Of a stretch of DNA of 64,000 nucleotides, positions 43,187 through 53,300 are shown piece by piece. Position numbers and translations under genes: made by a program. The notes beneath the pieces were generated by a model, which was given only the letters and a program-made list of their open reading frames with translations, made no database searches and was not told the DNA's origin. Numbering within the stretch: the first letter of the stretch is position 1; each line of letters starts with the position of its first letter. This stretch comes from UBA2428 sp002343545 (GTDB lineage Bacteria > Bdellovibrionota > UBA2428), in NCBI GenBank assembly GCA_937952285.1, contig CALFZE010000130.1, forward strand, positions 21,301 through 85,300, given 5' to 3'.

Positions 43187-44002
43187 CTACGGCTTTCCCT
43201 CGAAGGTAAGCAGCGCCGTGAGCTCGGCGCCGATGAAGACGATAAGCGAGGAATAGTAGACCCAGACCAAGAAGAGCATGAGCGACCCCGTGGCGCCGTA
43301 CGCCGACGCGACCGCGCTCTGCGCGAGGTAGACGCCGATGAGTTCCTTGCCGAGCGTGAAGAGCAGCGCCGTGACGAAGCCCCCCACGTAGGCGCTCGAC
43401 CAAGGCAAGCGCCGGTCGGGCAAGACCTTGAAGATCGCCGCGAAAAGGCTCGAGAAGACGGCGATCGAAAGGAGCGCGTTGACGAGCGTCCATACGACGC
43501 CTTCCTGCGTGAAGACGAAGCTCAGCACCGTCGTCACGAGGAGCGAGACGATCGCGAGAAAGCCGATCGTGAAGACCATGCCCATCGAGATGAAGCGGCG
43601 TCGCAGCCAGCGCCAAATCCCGTTCTTGGCCTCGGACTCGGCTTCCCAGATCAGGTTGATCGAAGCTTGGAGCTGCGCGAAGACGCCGCTCGCCGAGAAC
43701 AGGAGGGCCCCCACCCCCAGGATCCCCCCGATCTTCGAAAGATCCGGACGCTCGTTGGCGCCTTCCACCACGACCTTGATCATCTCGCCGGCTTGCTCGC
43801 CGATGACCCCTTGAACCTGCGCGATGAGCTTGGCCTGGGAATCGCCCCCCAAGACGCCGAGCACGGTCAAGGTGATGAGCAGGAGCGGCGCGAGCGAAAG
43901 CGCGGTGTAAAAGGCGAGCGCCGCCGCCAAGGTCAGCAAGTCATGCTTGGCGAAACGCTCGATGAACTCGATCCCAAATTTTTTGGCGCGCCGAAAAAGC
44001 AT
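43187..44002 (-). CDS. YihY/virulence-factor BrkB-family inner-membrane protein (271 aa)
   Basis: Six hydrophobic segments and the family hallmarks LTLAAALAFYTALSLAPLLLI near the N-terminus and LFSASGVFAQLQASINLIWE in the middle, then FIGAELTALL near the end. Members were once called RNase BN; their real function is unknown, perhaps lipid-related. TAGGGT lies six bases before the ATG. Confidence 0.92.
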   Translation of the reverse strand: MLFRRAKKFGIEFIERFAKHDLLTLAAALAFYTALSLAPLLLITLTVLGVLGGDSQAKLIAQVQGVIGEQAGEMIKVVVEGANERPDLSKIGGILGVGALLFSASGVFAQLQASINLIWEAESEAKNGIWRWLRRRFISMGMVFTIGFLAIVSLLVTTVLSFVFTQEGVVWTLVNALLSIAVFSSLFAAIFKVLPDRRLPWSSAYVGGFVTALLFTLGKELIGVYLAQSAVASAYGATGSLMLFLVWVYYSSLIVFIGAELTALLTFEGKP

Positions 44003-44110
44003 CGCGATACCCTACCCGTAGCCAATGACCCCGCGACGAAGACGCGGTGAAGTTTTTGCCACTCCGTCTTCGGTTGACCGGCGACGCGACGACTGACATC
44101 TTCGGCGCCC

Positions 44111-44641
44111 ATGCGATCCTTCACGCTTTGCCTCGGCCTCGCGTTCGCGTCCCTGACTTCGATCGGCGCCCGGGCGGAGACTCCGATCCCGACCCGAAAT
44201 CCCGTCGGAGAATCGACCAAGTTCAAGCGGCAGCCTCCCCAAACTTGGGTCGCGCTCGGGCTCCGCGAGGCCCAACGCATCGCCCGCGCGATGGCCATCG
44301 TCCGGACCGCGCCGTACCGAGAGCATTTTGCCGCGATCTCGGCCGCCCTTTCCCACGCCGAAGTCGTTTGGAAAGAAACGGGGGACTATCCGGCTTGCGG
44401 CGCCAAGACGATGGCCTACGTCCTCGGGCGCGAACCCCGTATCCACCTCTGCGCGATCGTGATGCGACACCCGGACTTCGGGGTCGACGCGCTCGCGCAG
44501 ACCCTGATTCACGAGGGCGCCCACCTCGCGGGCTTCCGCCGCGAGTGCGACGCGACGAAACTCGAGATCGCGGCCGTGCGCTTCGTCACGGACGGGCTCG
44601 CCTACCGCAATGCCTACATGCCAGGCTGCGGGCTTCGCTGA
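44111..44641 (+). CDS. Secreted putative zinc metallopeptidase-like protein with HEGAH motif (176 aa)
   Basis: A signal peptide ends near SIGARAETP. The C-terminal half contains LAQTLIHEGAHLAGFRRECDATKLEIAAV: an HExxH zinc motif in a helix, followed by a Glu/Asp-rich helix that could supply the third ligand. Two cysteine pairs (CGAKT and C of LCAIV; REC and PGCG) may form disulfides. The protein resembles small bacterial lysine-specific or deuterolysin-like zincins, but the match is to the motif only. Confidence 0.6.
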   Translation: MRSFTLCLGLAFASLTSIGARAETPIPTRNPVGESTKFKRQPPQTWVALGLREAQRIARAMAIVRTAPYREHFAAISAALSHAEVVWKETGDYPACGAKTMAYVLGREPRIHLCAIVMRHPDFGVDALAQTLIHEGAHLAGFRRECDATKLEIAAVRFVTDGLAYRNAYMPGCGLR

Positions 44642-44643
44642 GC

Positions 44644-45351
44644 TTAGGCGACCGTCGCGCCGAAGAGACGGCCGATGAGCGCCGTCGCCGCCATCGCGAA
44701 GGCCCCCCAAAAGCCGACGCGCGCGGCCCCCCGCCAAGGGCTCGCGCCGCCGACCCGCGCGGCGAGCGCGCCCAGCGCCAAGAGACAGACGAGCGACGCG
44801 CCCGACGCGTAAAGCCCGAGGCGTTCCATCGGCGCCCAAATCGCGATCGCGAGCGGGAGCGCGGCGCCGACGGCAAAAGTTCCCGCCGAAGCGACGGCCG
44901 CTTGGAGCGGGCGCGCCATGCCGAAATCCGTGATCCCGAGCTCGTCCCGGGCGTGCGCCCCGAGAGCGTCGTGCCGGGTGAGCTGTTCGGCGACTTGACG
45001 GGCCAGCTCGGGCGTCAGGCCGCGGGCGACGTAGATCGCTTTGAGCTCTTCGAGCTCATGCTCGGGGCTCTCGACGAGTTCGCGACGCTCGACGGCCAAA
45101 TCGGCCCGCTCCGTATCGGCCTGGGAACTCACCGAGACGTATTCCCCCGCCGCCATCGACAGCGCGCCCGCCACGAGACCGGCCACCCCGCTCAGAAGAA
45201 TCTCTTCGCGCCCCGAGGCGGCCGCGGCCACGCCGACCACGAGACTGGCGGTCGAAACGATCCCGTCGTTGGCGCCCAGGACGGCGGCGCGCAACCACCC
45301 GACGCGATCCGTCCGGTGACGTTCGGAATGACGTAAAGTTCCCGTCGACAT
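44644..45351 (-). CDS. VIT1/CCC1-family iron/manganese transporter (235 aa)
   Basis: The N-terminus has the family motif RAAVLGANDGIVSTASLVVGVAAA, followed by AGEYVSVSSQADTERADL with the ferritin-like/metal-binding Glu-rich loop (RRELVESPEHELEELKAIYVARG), and three further membrane helices. These proteins move Fe2+ or Mn2+ out of the cytosol. It may act with the riboswitch-controlled P-type ATPase in metal homeostasis (inference). TAAGCT is six bases before the ATG. Confidence 0.92.
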   Translation of the reverse strand: MSTGTLRHSERHRTDRVGWLRAAVLGANDGIVSTASLVVGVAAAASGREEILLSGVAGLVAGALSMAAGEYVSVSSQADTERADLAVERRELVESPEHELEELKAIYVARGLTPELARQVAEQLTRHDALGAHARDELGITDFGMARPLQAAVASAGTFAVGAALPLAIAIWAPMERLGLYASGASLVCLLALGALAARVGGASPWRGAARVGFWGAFAMAATALIGRLFGATVA

Positions 45352-45504
45352 GGCTCGAGCTTAACCGAGAAATCCCGTCTTCGCCGCCCCGCCCGCGCCG
45401 TTCTAAGCCCCGGAACCTTTTTCCTTTCGAGCTTCGTCCGAGAATGTCCGTTCTGGCGGGGCCCCTAACCCGACTAAAGCGGGCCTACCAAAGGAGCCCT
45501 TCCC

Positions 45505-46617
45505 ATGACCCGAATGATTCTGACTTCCGCCCTCTTGACCCTTTCCTCCCTCGCGCACGCCGCCCTGGACACCCGCGGCGTCCGGATCGACGAGCAATGG
45601 TACGTCCAAAGCCTGCAGACCGCGAAGGTCGTTCCCCACTTCGAAGGCCCGAGCGACGCGCTCGCGGACTCGTTCCGCGAGCCGCTGGCGATCTTCGACG
45701 AGAGCGTGCCCCGACTCCTCGCGCTCAAGTTGAGCGCCCTCCTCGAGAAGGAGCCCCTCCTCGGGGGCATCCTGCGTCAAGCCCTGCTGATGATGACCTG
45801 GGACGTCGCCGGCCACGCGACCTTCGAACCCGTCACGGGCGCCGAGAGTCCCGCCGCGCCCACCGGCCGGGTCCTCGTGATCGCCCGTCGGATCAAGCGC
45901 ACGGTCTACGTTCGCGACGGCGTGCTCGAACGCATGTCCGCTCCCCAGCAAGCCGCCCTCGTGCTGCAGCAGGCTTTGCTCGCGACGCTGAACCCGCGCG
46001 CCATCGCCCTCCAAAGCGACAAAGAGCTCTACGAGCAAGATCCCGCCGGCGCGAACGCCGTGCTCGCGATCCTTCTGCCCCAGGACTGGGCCGCGCGCCT
46101 GGACGACCAACGAAACGTCGCGGTGCTCGACCGCTACTTCCTGAACCGCGACGTCGACGCCGCCTACGTCTCGAAGGACGGCACGAAAGCCTTCACGACG
46201 TCGATCTGGCGCGAATCGCGGGTGTCCGGCGGCGCCGGTTGGGTCGGCCTCAGCTTCCCCGGCCTGGGCCAAGACTGGAACCAAGGCCTCGAAGGCCTCA
46301 TCGGGCGCTACTGCCAGAACGTGAGCGGCGCCAACTCGGTCGGGCTTGACGAGCTCTCGTCGCCTTCGGCCGCCTACACGCCGAAGTGGCAAGGCTACCG
46401 CTCCTTCGAAGGTCGCGAGGAATTCCAGCTCCGTTGGTCCGGCGTCCACATCACGTCGACGATCTACGAGCGGCGGGCGAACGTGCGCAAGATCGACACG
46501 GCCTTTTCGAGCGTCGCCGCTTGTCGCCAGGTCTTCCGTCGTTACCGTGACCTCCCGGCCTGGGCCGGCGAAAGCCTCGCCGAGTTCGGCGTTCGCTTCG
46601 AACGCGATTTCCGCTGA
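45505..46617 (+). CDS. Secreted protein of unknown function (370 aa)
   Basis: The signal peptide ends near SSLAHAALD. The mature protein is mixed alpha/beta with no family I know; it includes VLERMSAPQQAALVLQQALLATLNPRAIAL, in which a helix resembles the HExxH region of some inactive peptidases but lacks the His residues. Three cysteines are present (C of GRYCQN and AACRQ). A clear AAAGGAG precedes the ATG. It is followed by the DUF1275 gene after 51 bp on the same strand. Confidence 0.6.
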   Translation: MTRMILTSALLTLSSLAHAALDTRGVRIDEQWYVQSLQTAKVVPHFEGPSDALADSFREPLAIFDESVPRLLALKLSALLEKEPLLGGILRQALLMMTWDVAGHATFEPVTGAESPAAPTGRVLVIARRIKRTVYVRDGVLERMSAPQQAALVLQQALLATLNPRAIALQSDKELYEQDPAGANAVLAILLPQDWAARLDDQRNVAVLDRYFLNRDVDAAYVSKDGTKAFTTSIWRESRVSGGAGWVGLSFPGLGQDWNQGLEGLIGRYCQNVSGANSVGLDELSSPSAAYTPKWQGYRSFEGREEFQLRWSGVHITSTIYERRANVRKIDTAFSSVAACRQVFRRYRDLPAWAGESLAEFGVRFERDFR

Positions 46618-46668
46618 GCCGGCGGGCCTTGCGGTTCGGGGGATTCCGGGGGACCCTGAAGGGATCGC

Positions 46669-47436
46669 ATGTTCACGCACCGAATCGACCAACCCTCGGA
46701 CCGCAAGGCTTCCTTGAACTGGCTCCTGCTCGGGTTCAACGGCGGCTTCATCAACGCCGGCGGTTTTCTCGTCACGGGACGCTTCGTGACGCACGTGACG
46801 GGCTTCGCGACGCTCTTCGGCGTCGACTCCGTCCAACACGGCTGGGACGAGGCGCTGGGGATCCTTTCCGTCCCGCTTTTCTTTCTGGGAGGCTCCTTCC
46901 TCGCGGGCTGGCTCATCGACCGACGCGCCTTCCGGGGCGAGGCCCCGCACTACGACTACGTCATGGCGCTTTGCGCGGGCGCCCTGCTCGTGGCGGCCTT
47001 CGCGACTTCCTTCACGCATTTCGTCCCCTTCGGCGAGACTTTGCGGGTGAAAGAGGTCTACCTCGTGCTCGCGGCGCTCTGCCTCGCGAGTGGATTGCAG
47101 AACGCGGCCCTGACTTCTTCGTCGGGAAACTCCGTCCGGACGACGCACCTGACGGGCATCACCACCGACTTGGGACTCGGGCTCGCCCGGCTCCTCTCGC
47201 TCGGCTCCCGGGACGAGCGGGCCGCGCGTGAGCGCCACGCGAATCGGCTGCGCGCCGGCACGATCCTCGCTTTCATCGCCGGCTCGGCCGTGGGCGCCTG
47301 GGTCTTTTTCCACACACGCTACGTCGGCTTTCTGATCCCGGCCTTCATCGCCGCCACCGCCGCGTGGCAGGGTCGCCGGACGAAGCTCCGCCTTCGGGCC
47401 GCCCTGGGCGCTTCCCCTTCCCGTGAAGACGCATGA
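46669..47436 (+). CDS. YoaK/DUF1275-family membrane protein (255 aa)
   Basis: Six hydrophobic segments; the family opening LLGFNGGFINAGGFLVTGRFVTHVTGFAT and the later ASGLQNAALTSSSGNSVRTTHLTGITTDLG with RAGTILAFIAGSAVGAW are all present. Function of the family is unknown. The stop overlaps the following ATG (ATGA). Confidence 0.92.
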   Translation: MFTHRIDQPSDRKASLNWLLLGFNGGFINAGGFLVTGRFVTHVTGFATLFGVDSVQHGWDEALGILSVPLFFLGGSFLAGWLIDRRAFRGEAPHYDYVMALCAGALLVAAFATSFTHFVPFGETLRVKEVYLVLAALCLASGLQNAALTSSSGNSVRTTHLTGITTDLGLGLARLLSLGSRDERAARERHANRLRAGTILAFIAGSAVGAWVFFHTRYVGFLIPAFIAATAAWQGRRTKLRLRAALGASPSREDA

Positions 47437-48227
47437 GCCCCGAAGCCGTCGTCCGCGACATCGAGCTCCGTTCGATCCTGGCGTTGTCGCCCCTCGAGAT
47501 GGCCAAAGTGATCCTCTCCGGCGCGGACTACCATCCCGGCCTCTGGCGCGAATCCCCGGCCTGGGAGCAGATCCGCCACGACGAACGCTACATGAAGTGG
47601 ATCAACTTTCTGGAGATGCTCCAGCTTTCGCACAAAGGTCGCCGCTGGACGAAATCCCAGTGGGGCGCGGCGCACGCGCACGTCCACCGGCTCGCCTACG
47701 GGCCGAAGAGCCGGGGCGATCTCCAAGCCTCGCCTTCCGAACGGATCAACGCGAGCCGCGCGGCGATCCGCCGGGCCATCCGGCATCGCTTCGACGAAGC
47801 CCGGTCGATCTCGCTCGTTTGCGTCGACGTCGAGACGGCTTACGAGTCCCTCTCGCCCGGCGAAAGCTACTACTTCATGGGCAGCGTCCTGCGCTTCGAT
47901 CGGGACCGGTTTCGGGTCGGCTACGATCACGTCAAGGGCACGGCGACGCTCGACCTTGCGGTCGGCTTCGACGAAGTCTCGGACTTCGTCGCGCGAAGCT
48001 TCGGTCCCCGGCGTTTTTCCGACCTCTTTCTGAAGGCCGAAGTCGTGGCCCACGTCCATTTTTCGGAGGACGACGGGGGCCGCGTCGAAGCCGGAAACTT
48101 CGACGAAAGCGCGTGGACGAGGTTCTCCTTCTCGAGTCCGATCCTCGCCGCGGCGGAGCGCGAGATCCAGTCTCCGATCCGCTTCGCGCAACCTTTGGCG
48201 GTGAGCGATGTCACGCGACTTGTTTGA
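47433..48227 (+). CDS. Unknown cytosolic protein, coupled to DUF1275 gene (264 aa)
   Basis: It begins MSPEAVVRDIELRSILALSPLEMAKVILSG directly inside the DUF1275 stop (ATGA overlap), so it is translationally coupled. There is no signal or membrane segment. The first 100 residues are helical and Trp-rich, the last 130 are beta-rich (YYFMGSVLRFDRDRFRVGYDHVKG). I do not recognise the family. It overlaps the next gene by 20 bp. Confidence 0.65.
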   Translation: MSPEAVVRDIELRSILALSPLEMAKVILSGADYHPGLWRESPAWEQIRHDERYMKWINFLEMLQLSHKGRRWTKSQWGAAHAHVHRLAYGPKSRGDLQASPSERINASRAAIRRAIRHRFDEARSISLVCVDVETAYESLSPGESYYFMGSVLRFDRDRFRVGYDHVKGTATLDLAVGFDEVSDFVARSFGPRRFSDLFLKAEVVAHVHFSEDDGGRVEAGNFDESAWTRFSFSSPILAAAEREIQSPIRFAQPLAVSDVTRLV

Positions 48228-48615
48228 GCTCGTTCGGCTCGCGAAGGACGAAGCCCTCGCGGCCGGCGTCGTCGGGCACGAAGGATCCCGGCTCCGGGTG
48301 CTCTTCTCGGAGCTTCGTCGCTGGCATTCCCCGACGGAGTGGATCGTCTTCTACCGGCACGCGGGCACCTACTACTACCCACTCGCCTTCGAATTCCGCT
48401 CGGTGAACAACAACCTGCTGCACTTGGTCCTGGAACTCGGGATCCGGGACTTCGACGTCTTGGCGAGCTTCGTACAGGATTCCCTGCAGAGGCACGAGCG
48501 CCTCGAAACCGTCGTGCGCGCGCTCGTCGTGGAGATGCCGTCGGAGCCCCCCTATGCGGTGCCGCTCCGAGACTTCTCCATTTCCGAGGCGCTCCGCGAT
48601 CTCGTCTACTTGTGA
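48208..48615 (+). CDS. Small unknown cytosolic protein (135 aa)
   Basis: The ATG lies inside the 3' end of the preceding gene (20 bp overlap), and the reading frame has normal codon use. Sequence is mixed alpha/beta (EWIVFYRHAGTYYYPLAFEFRSVNNNLLHLV), without known motifs. Its 3' end overlaps the tolC-like gene on the other strand by 10 bp. It may form a complex with the preceding protein. Confidence 0.65.
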   Translation: MSRDLFELVRLAKDEALAAGVVGHEGSRLRVLFSELRRWHSPTEWIVFYRHAGTYYYPLAFEFRSVNNNLLHLVLELGIRDFDVLASFVQDSLQRHERLETVVRALVVEMPSEPPYAVPLRDFSISEALRDLVYL

Positions 48616-49910
48616 GCGTCCTTGAGCTCCGAAACGCGGACCGGGATCTGGAAGGACTTCTCGATCGCGATCTTCGCCTTGATGAACTCGATCTTCAGTT
48701 CGGAGCGGCGCTTCTTGGCCTCGAGCCAGGTTTCCTCGGCGCCCTTGACGTCGGCCCCGTTCTTCACGCCCCGACCGAACTCGGCCAGCGTGGAGCGGTA
48801 GAGCCGCTCGGCCCGGGCTTCGTTGCTCACCTCGATGTCCACGCGTTGGGTGATCGACTGCAGTTTGCGGATGCCCGACTCGACCTCGGCCATGCCGCCG
48901 AGGAGCGCCTGCTTGGCGTTGAATTCGTCGCGTCGTAGCTCGGCCTCGGCCCGCGCGCCTTCCGCGCTCGTGCGGAAACCCGAAAAAAGCTCCCAGGAAG
49001 CCATCACCCCCGCCGAATAACTCACCCGCTCGCCGTCGAAACGATCGGCCAAAGGTAAAGCCCCGAAGCGGGCCTCGACGTCGAGCTTGGGCATCCACCC
49101 CGCCCGCGACGCCTTGAGCGCCGCGAGCGATCCCTGCGCCGTCAGGCTGGCCTGCCGCACGCTCTCGCTCCTCTCCTTCACGAGGGCCAAGTAGGAATCG
49201 ACCGTCCCCTCGAGGTGCCAATGCGGAAGCTCGCCGCGCGGCTCGAAGCCCATCCCGAGCTCCGGCCCGAGGCGTCGCACGAGACTCAGCTTGATCTCGT
49301 CGAGCTCCTGCTTCGTTCGATTGAGTTCGGACAGCAGCGAAGAATCCCGGAGCTCGAAATCCATGAGATCCGACTCGGAGGAAAGTCCCGAAGCCTTGCG
49401 CCGTTTGACCGCCCCCAGGTGCTTCGCGTTCAGCTCGATCGACTCCGCCACGTAGTCGTGGACGCGCTTCTTGAAGAGGTAGTCGTAAAAGAGGCCTTCG
49501 ACCTCGAGCCGAAGCTCGTTCACGGCCTGCTCGTAGCGGCTTTCGGAGAGCTGCCGGAGCGTGTCGGCTCGCCGACCTTCGTTACGATCGGCGAGCCCAT
49601 TGAAAAGGTTCCAACGGCCGTAGACGAAGCCGACGGGCGCCGACTCCCGCGCGCCCGCGCTCCCTTCGACCTCGAAGCCCCCGGCGACGCCGAGCTTCGG
49701 GTAGAAGTTCGAGCGCGACGAACGAAGCGCGGCCGCCTGGACCGAGACCTCCGCCTTCAAAGCCTGCACCCCGAAGTTGTTCGCGACGGCGTAGGCTTTG
49801 GCGTCTTCGACGCCGACGTAGCGGACGCCCGGCTCCGCTCCCCACGCGAGGGACGAAGCGAGGGTACCCAGGACCAAGGCCAGTCGTCCAAGCGGCTCCA
49901 TAGGCTTCAC
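48606..49910 (-). CDS. TolC-family outer-membrane efflux channel (434 aa)
   Basis: The signal peptide ends near SSLAWGAEP. Two tandem OEP repeats follow (about 35-225 and 240-425), each with the long amphipathic helices of TolC: ALKAEVSVQAAALRSSRSNFYPKLGVAGGF and QGSLAALKASRAGWMPKLDVEARFG. It forms the trans-envelope duct for efflux. It is the last gene of the RND operon, four bases after the small His-containing protein. The family length is normal. Confidence 0.92.
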   Translation of the reverse strand: MKPMEPLGRLALVLGTLASSLAWGAEPGVRYVGVEDAKAYAVANNFGVQALKAEVSVQAAALRSSRSNFYPKLGVAGGFEVEGSAGARESAPVGFVYGRWNLFNGLADRNEGRRADTLRQLSESRYEQAVNELRLEVEGLFYDYLFKKRVHDYVAESIELNAKHLGAVKRRKASGLSSESDLMDFELRDSSLLSELNRTKQELDEIKLSLVRRLGPELGMGFEPRGELPHWHLEGTVDSYLALVKERSESVRQASLTAQGSLAALKASRAGWMPKLDVEARFGALPLADRFDGERVSYSAGVMASWELFSGFRTSAEGARAEAELRRDEFNAKQALLGGMAEVESGIRKLQSITQRVDIEVSNEARAERLYRSTLAEFGRGVKNGADVKGAEETWLEAKKRRSELKIEFIKAKIAIEKSFQIPVRVSELKDAHK

Positions 49911-49913
49911 TCC

Positions 49914-50339
49914 TCAGTTTCTTTCGACTTTGTAGGCCACGCTGTCGGCCTTGCCGTTGATCTTGAAGGCGACCTTGAGCGTGTAGAGGTGGCTCTTCTT
50001 GGGATCGAAGCTCGTCTCGAAGTGATCCGCGTTCGACTTGAGCACGAGCTTCGTGACGACGGGCTTCGCGTTCTTGGCCGGCACGACCTCGGCCGTCGCC
50101 TCGACGTCCGAGAGCGCCGTCATCGGCAACGCCTTCGTCTTGCCGTCGTAGGGATAAATTTTGAGGACGTTGCCGATGCGAACGAGCTCGAGGTAGCCGC
50201 CCAGCGCGGGCTGGATCTCGCCGCCCTTGGGCGCCGCGACGGCGCCGGGAACGCCGTGATCGTGCCCCTCGCCGGCCGCGGCCGAGAAGCCGCCACCCAG
50301 GATGGCCAACAGTGCGATCGTCGAAGACAATTTTTTCAT
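49914..50339 (-). CDS. Small exported protein resembling an isolated CzcB/SilB metal-binding domain (141 aa)
   Basis: The signal peptide ends near GFSAAAGEG. The mature start GHDHGVPG is His-rich, and the rest follows the pattern of the small beta domain at the N-terminus of some CzcB-type adaptors: PKGGEIQPALGGYLELVRIGNVLKIYPYDGKTKALP, then alternating strands ending with KINGKADSVAYKVER. It stands alone with no alpha-hairpin, lipoyl or membrane-proximal domains. AAAGGAGAG precedes the ATG. It lies between the RND permease and TolC, the place where a complete adaptor would be expected. Confidence 0.75.
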   Translation of the reverse strand: MKKLSSTIALLAILGGGFSAAAGEGHDHGVPGAVAAPKGGEIQPALGGYLELVRIGNVLKIYPYDGKTKALPMTALSDVEATAEVVPAKNAKPVVTKLVLKSNADHFETSFDPKKSHLYTLKVAFKINGKADSVAYKVERN

Positions 50340-50349
50340 TTTCTCTCCT

Positions 50350-53300
50350 TTATTCATTTCCTTCGTCCTCCCCTCGGAGGACGCTTCTTTCGGACGCCTT
50401 CCGGGCGAAGGCGTAGAACGCGGTGGGCGTGACGACGAAATCCAGGATCGTCGAGCTCAGCAGACCGCCGACGATGACGACCGCCACGGGGTGAAGGATC
50501 TCGCTCCCGGGTTGTCCCTTCGCGAAGACGAGCGGCATCAAGCCGAGCGCGGCCGTGAGGGCCGTCATCAAGACGGGAATGAGCCGCTCGAGCGATCCGC
50601 GGATGACCATCTCCTTCGTGAACTTCTCGCCCTCGTGCTTCATGAGGTGCAAGTAGTGCGAGATCATCATGATCCCGTTGCGGCTCGCGATCCCGCAGAG
50701 GGTCACGAGGCCGATGAGGCTCGCCACCGAGAAGACGCGATCGATCGCGAAGAGCGAATAGAGCCCGCCCATAAAGGCGAGCGGGACCGTGAGCATGATC
50801 TGCGCCGTGATCATCGCCGACTTGAAATGCGCGAAGAGCACGAAGGCGATGCCGAGTACGCTCACCAAGCTGAACAATACGATCCGGCGCGTCGCCGAGC
50901 GCTGGGCCTCGAACTGGCCGCCGTACGCGACGTAGTAGCCTTCGGGGAGCTCGACCTTCTCCTGCACCCGCCGTTGGATGCTCTCCACGACGCTGCCGAG
51001 GTCGCGGCCGGCCACGTTGCCGTAGACCACGATGCGTCGCATGCCGTTCTCGCGGTTGACCTGGTTCGGTCCGCTCGACTCGTAGACGTCCGCGATCATG
51101 TCGAGGGTCACGCGCCGGCCGTCGGGCATCGTCTTGAAGGGCGTATTCTTCATGAGCTCCAGGTTGCCGCGCGAGACGTCGTCAAAACGGTAGAAGACGT
51201 CGTAGACTTTCTGGTCCTCGATGACCTGCGAAACGATGCGGCCGCCGAAGGCGAGCTCGAGCATCTTGGAGACCTCGCCCACGTTGAGACCGTAGCGCAG
51301 CGTCTCCTCGCGCAGGAGATGGATCTTGACCTGGGGAATGAGGGCCTGCTGCTCGACGTTCAGATCGACGAGCCCCTCGATATCCTGGATCGCCCCGCGA
51401 AGCTCGGCCGCCTTGACCCGTAGCATGGCGAGGTCGCTCCCGAAGATCTTGATGGCGAGCTGGGCGTTCACGCCCGACAGGAGGTGATCGAGCCGGTGCG
51501 AGATCGGCTGGCCGATGTTGACCGCGACGTTCGGGATGGCTTCCAGGTTCTCGCGCAGCTCGTCGAGGATGGCCTCGCGTGAGCGCGTCGCGTCCTTGCG
51601 GAAGGAGACGTCGATCTCGGAGACGTTAACGCCTTCGGCGTGCTCGTCGAGCTCGGCCCGGCCCGTCCGGCGCGAAACGAACTTCACTTCGGGGGTCTTC
51701 AGGATCAGGTTTTCGGCCTCGGAGCCAATCGCGTTCGATCGCTCGAGCGAGGTTCCCGGCACCGAAACGACCGAGACCATGGCCGTGCCTTCGTTGAACT
51801 TCGGCAGGAAGTCCTTGCCCATGAAGGGGAGCAACGCGATCGAGCCGAGGAACATCACAAAGGCGACCGACAGCACTTTTTTCGGGTGATCGAGCGCCCA
51901 CTCCAGGATGCGGCGATCGAAGGCCTTGAGCTTCGTGACGATCTTCGTCTCGTGGTGTTCCTTGAACTCCGCGTTCCGGAAGAAGAAAGAACAGAGCACG
52001 GGCGTCACGGTGAGCGACACGAGAAGCGACGCGCCCAGCGCCGTCACGTAAGCGATGGCGAGCGGGGTGAAGAGACGACCCTCGAGTCCATCCAGCGCGA
52101 AGAGCGGGATGAAGACGAGCGCGATGATGACCGTCGCGAGGACGATCGAGTTGCGAACCTCGCTCGACGCCTCGAAGACGATCTTGAGGATCGACCGCTT
52201 GGCGCCCGCGGCCCGGTTCTCCTTGAGACGCCGAAAGACGTTCTCGACGTCGACGATGGCGTCGTCCACGACCTCGCCCACGGCGATGGCGAGACCCCCG
52301 AGGGTCATCGTATTCACCGAAAGCCCGAAGAGCTCGAAGACGATCGCCGTCACGAGGAAGGACAGCGGAATGGCCGTGAGCGTGATGGCCGTCATGCGGA
52401 GGTTCGCCAGGAAGAGCAGCAGGATGACCGTCACGAGGATGCTGCCGTACTTGAGCTTGCCCTTGACGCCCGCGATCGAGACCTCGATGAAGTCCGACTG
52501 CTTGAAGATCTCCGGGTTCACTTCGACGCCCTTCGGAAGCGTCCGTTGGATCTCGGCGATGGCCGCGTCGACCCGCTCCGTGAGCGCGACGGTATCCGTG
52601 CCGGGTTGTTTTTGGATCGACATCACGACGGCGGGCTTGGCCATGAAGGAACCGTCCCCGCGCTTGGTGCGCGGGCCGATCTTCACTTCGGCGACGTCCT
52701 TGATGAGGATTGAGCGGCCCAGGTGAACGCCGATGACCGTGTTCTCGATATCCTCGACGCTCTTCACGGCGCCGATGTTGCGGACAAGAAACTCCTTCTG
52801 ATCCTTATCCAAGAAGCCGCCCGTCGTGTTCGTACCGACGTGACCCAGGTACTCGTCGAGCGCCTGCAGGTCGAGCTGGTAGTTCTTGAGCTTGGTCGCC
52901 GAGAAAAGGATCTGGTACTGCTTGAGCCCGCCCCCGATCGAGATGACCTGGGCGATGCCCGGGATCGTGAGGAGCCGGGGCCGGATCGTCCACTCCGCCA
53001 GGGTCCGCAGGTCGAGGGGCGTGACTTCGGGGTTGCTCGAGGACAACGCGATCGTCTGGATCTGCCCCATGATCGAGCTGATCGGCCCCATCACGGGCTG
53101 GATCCCCTCGGGAAAATGCTCCGCCGCGACCGCGAGTTTCTCCGCGACGAGCTGCCGGTTGCGGAAGATGTCCGTTCCCCAGTCGAACTCGACGTAGACC
53201 ACGGACAGGCCGACGCCCGACGACGAGCGGATCCGCTGCACCCCGGGGAGGCCGTTCAGGTTCGACTCGAGCGGCAAGGTCACGAGCGTCTCGACCTCCT

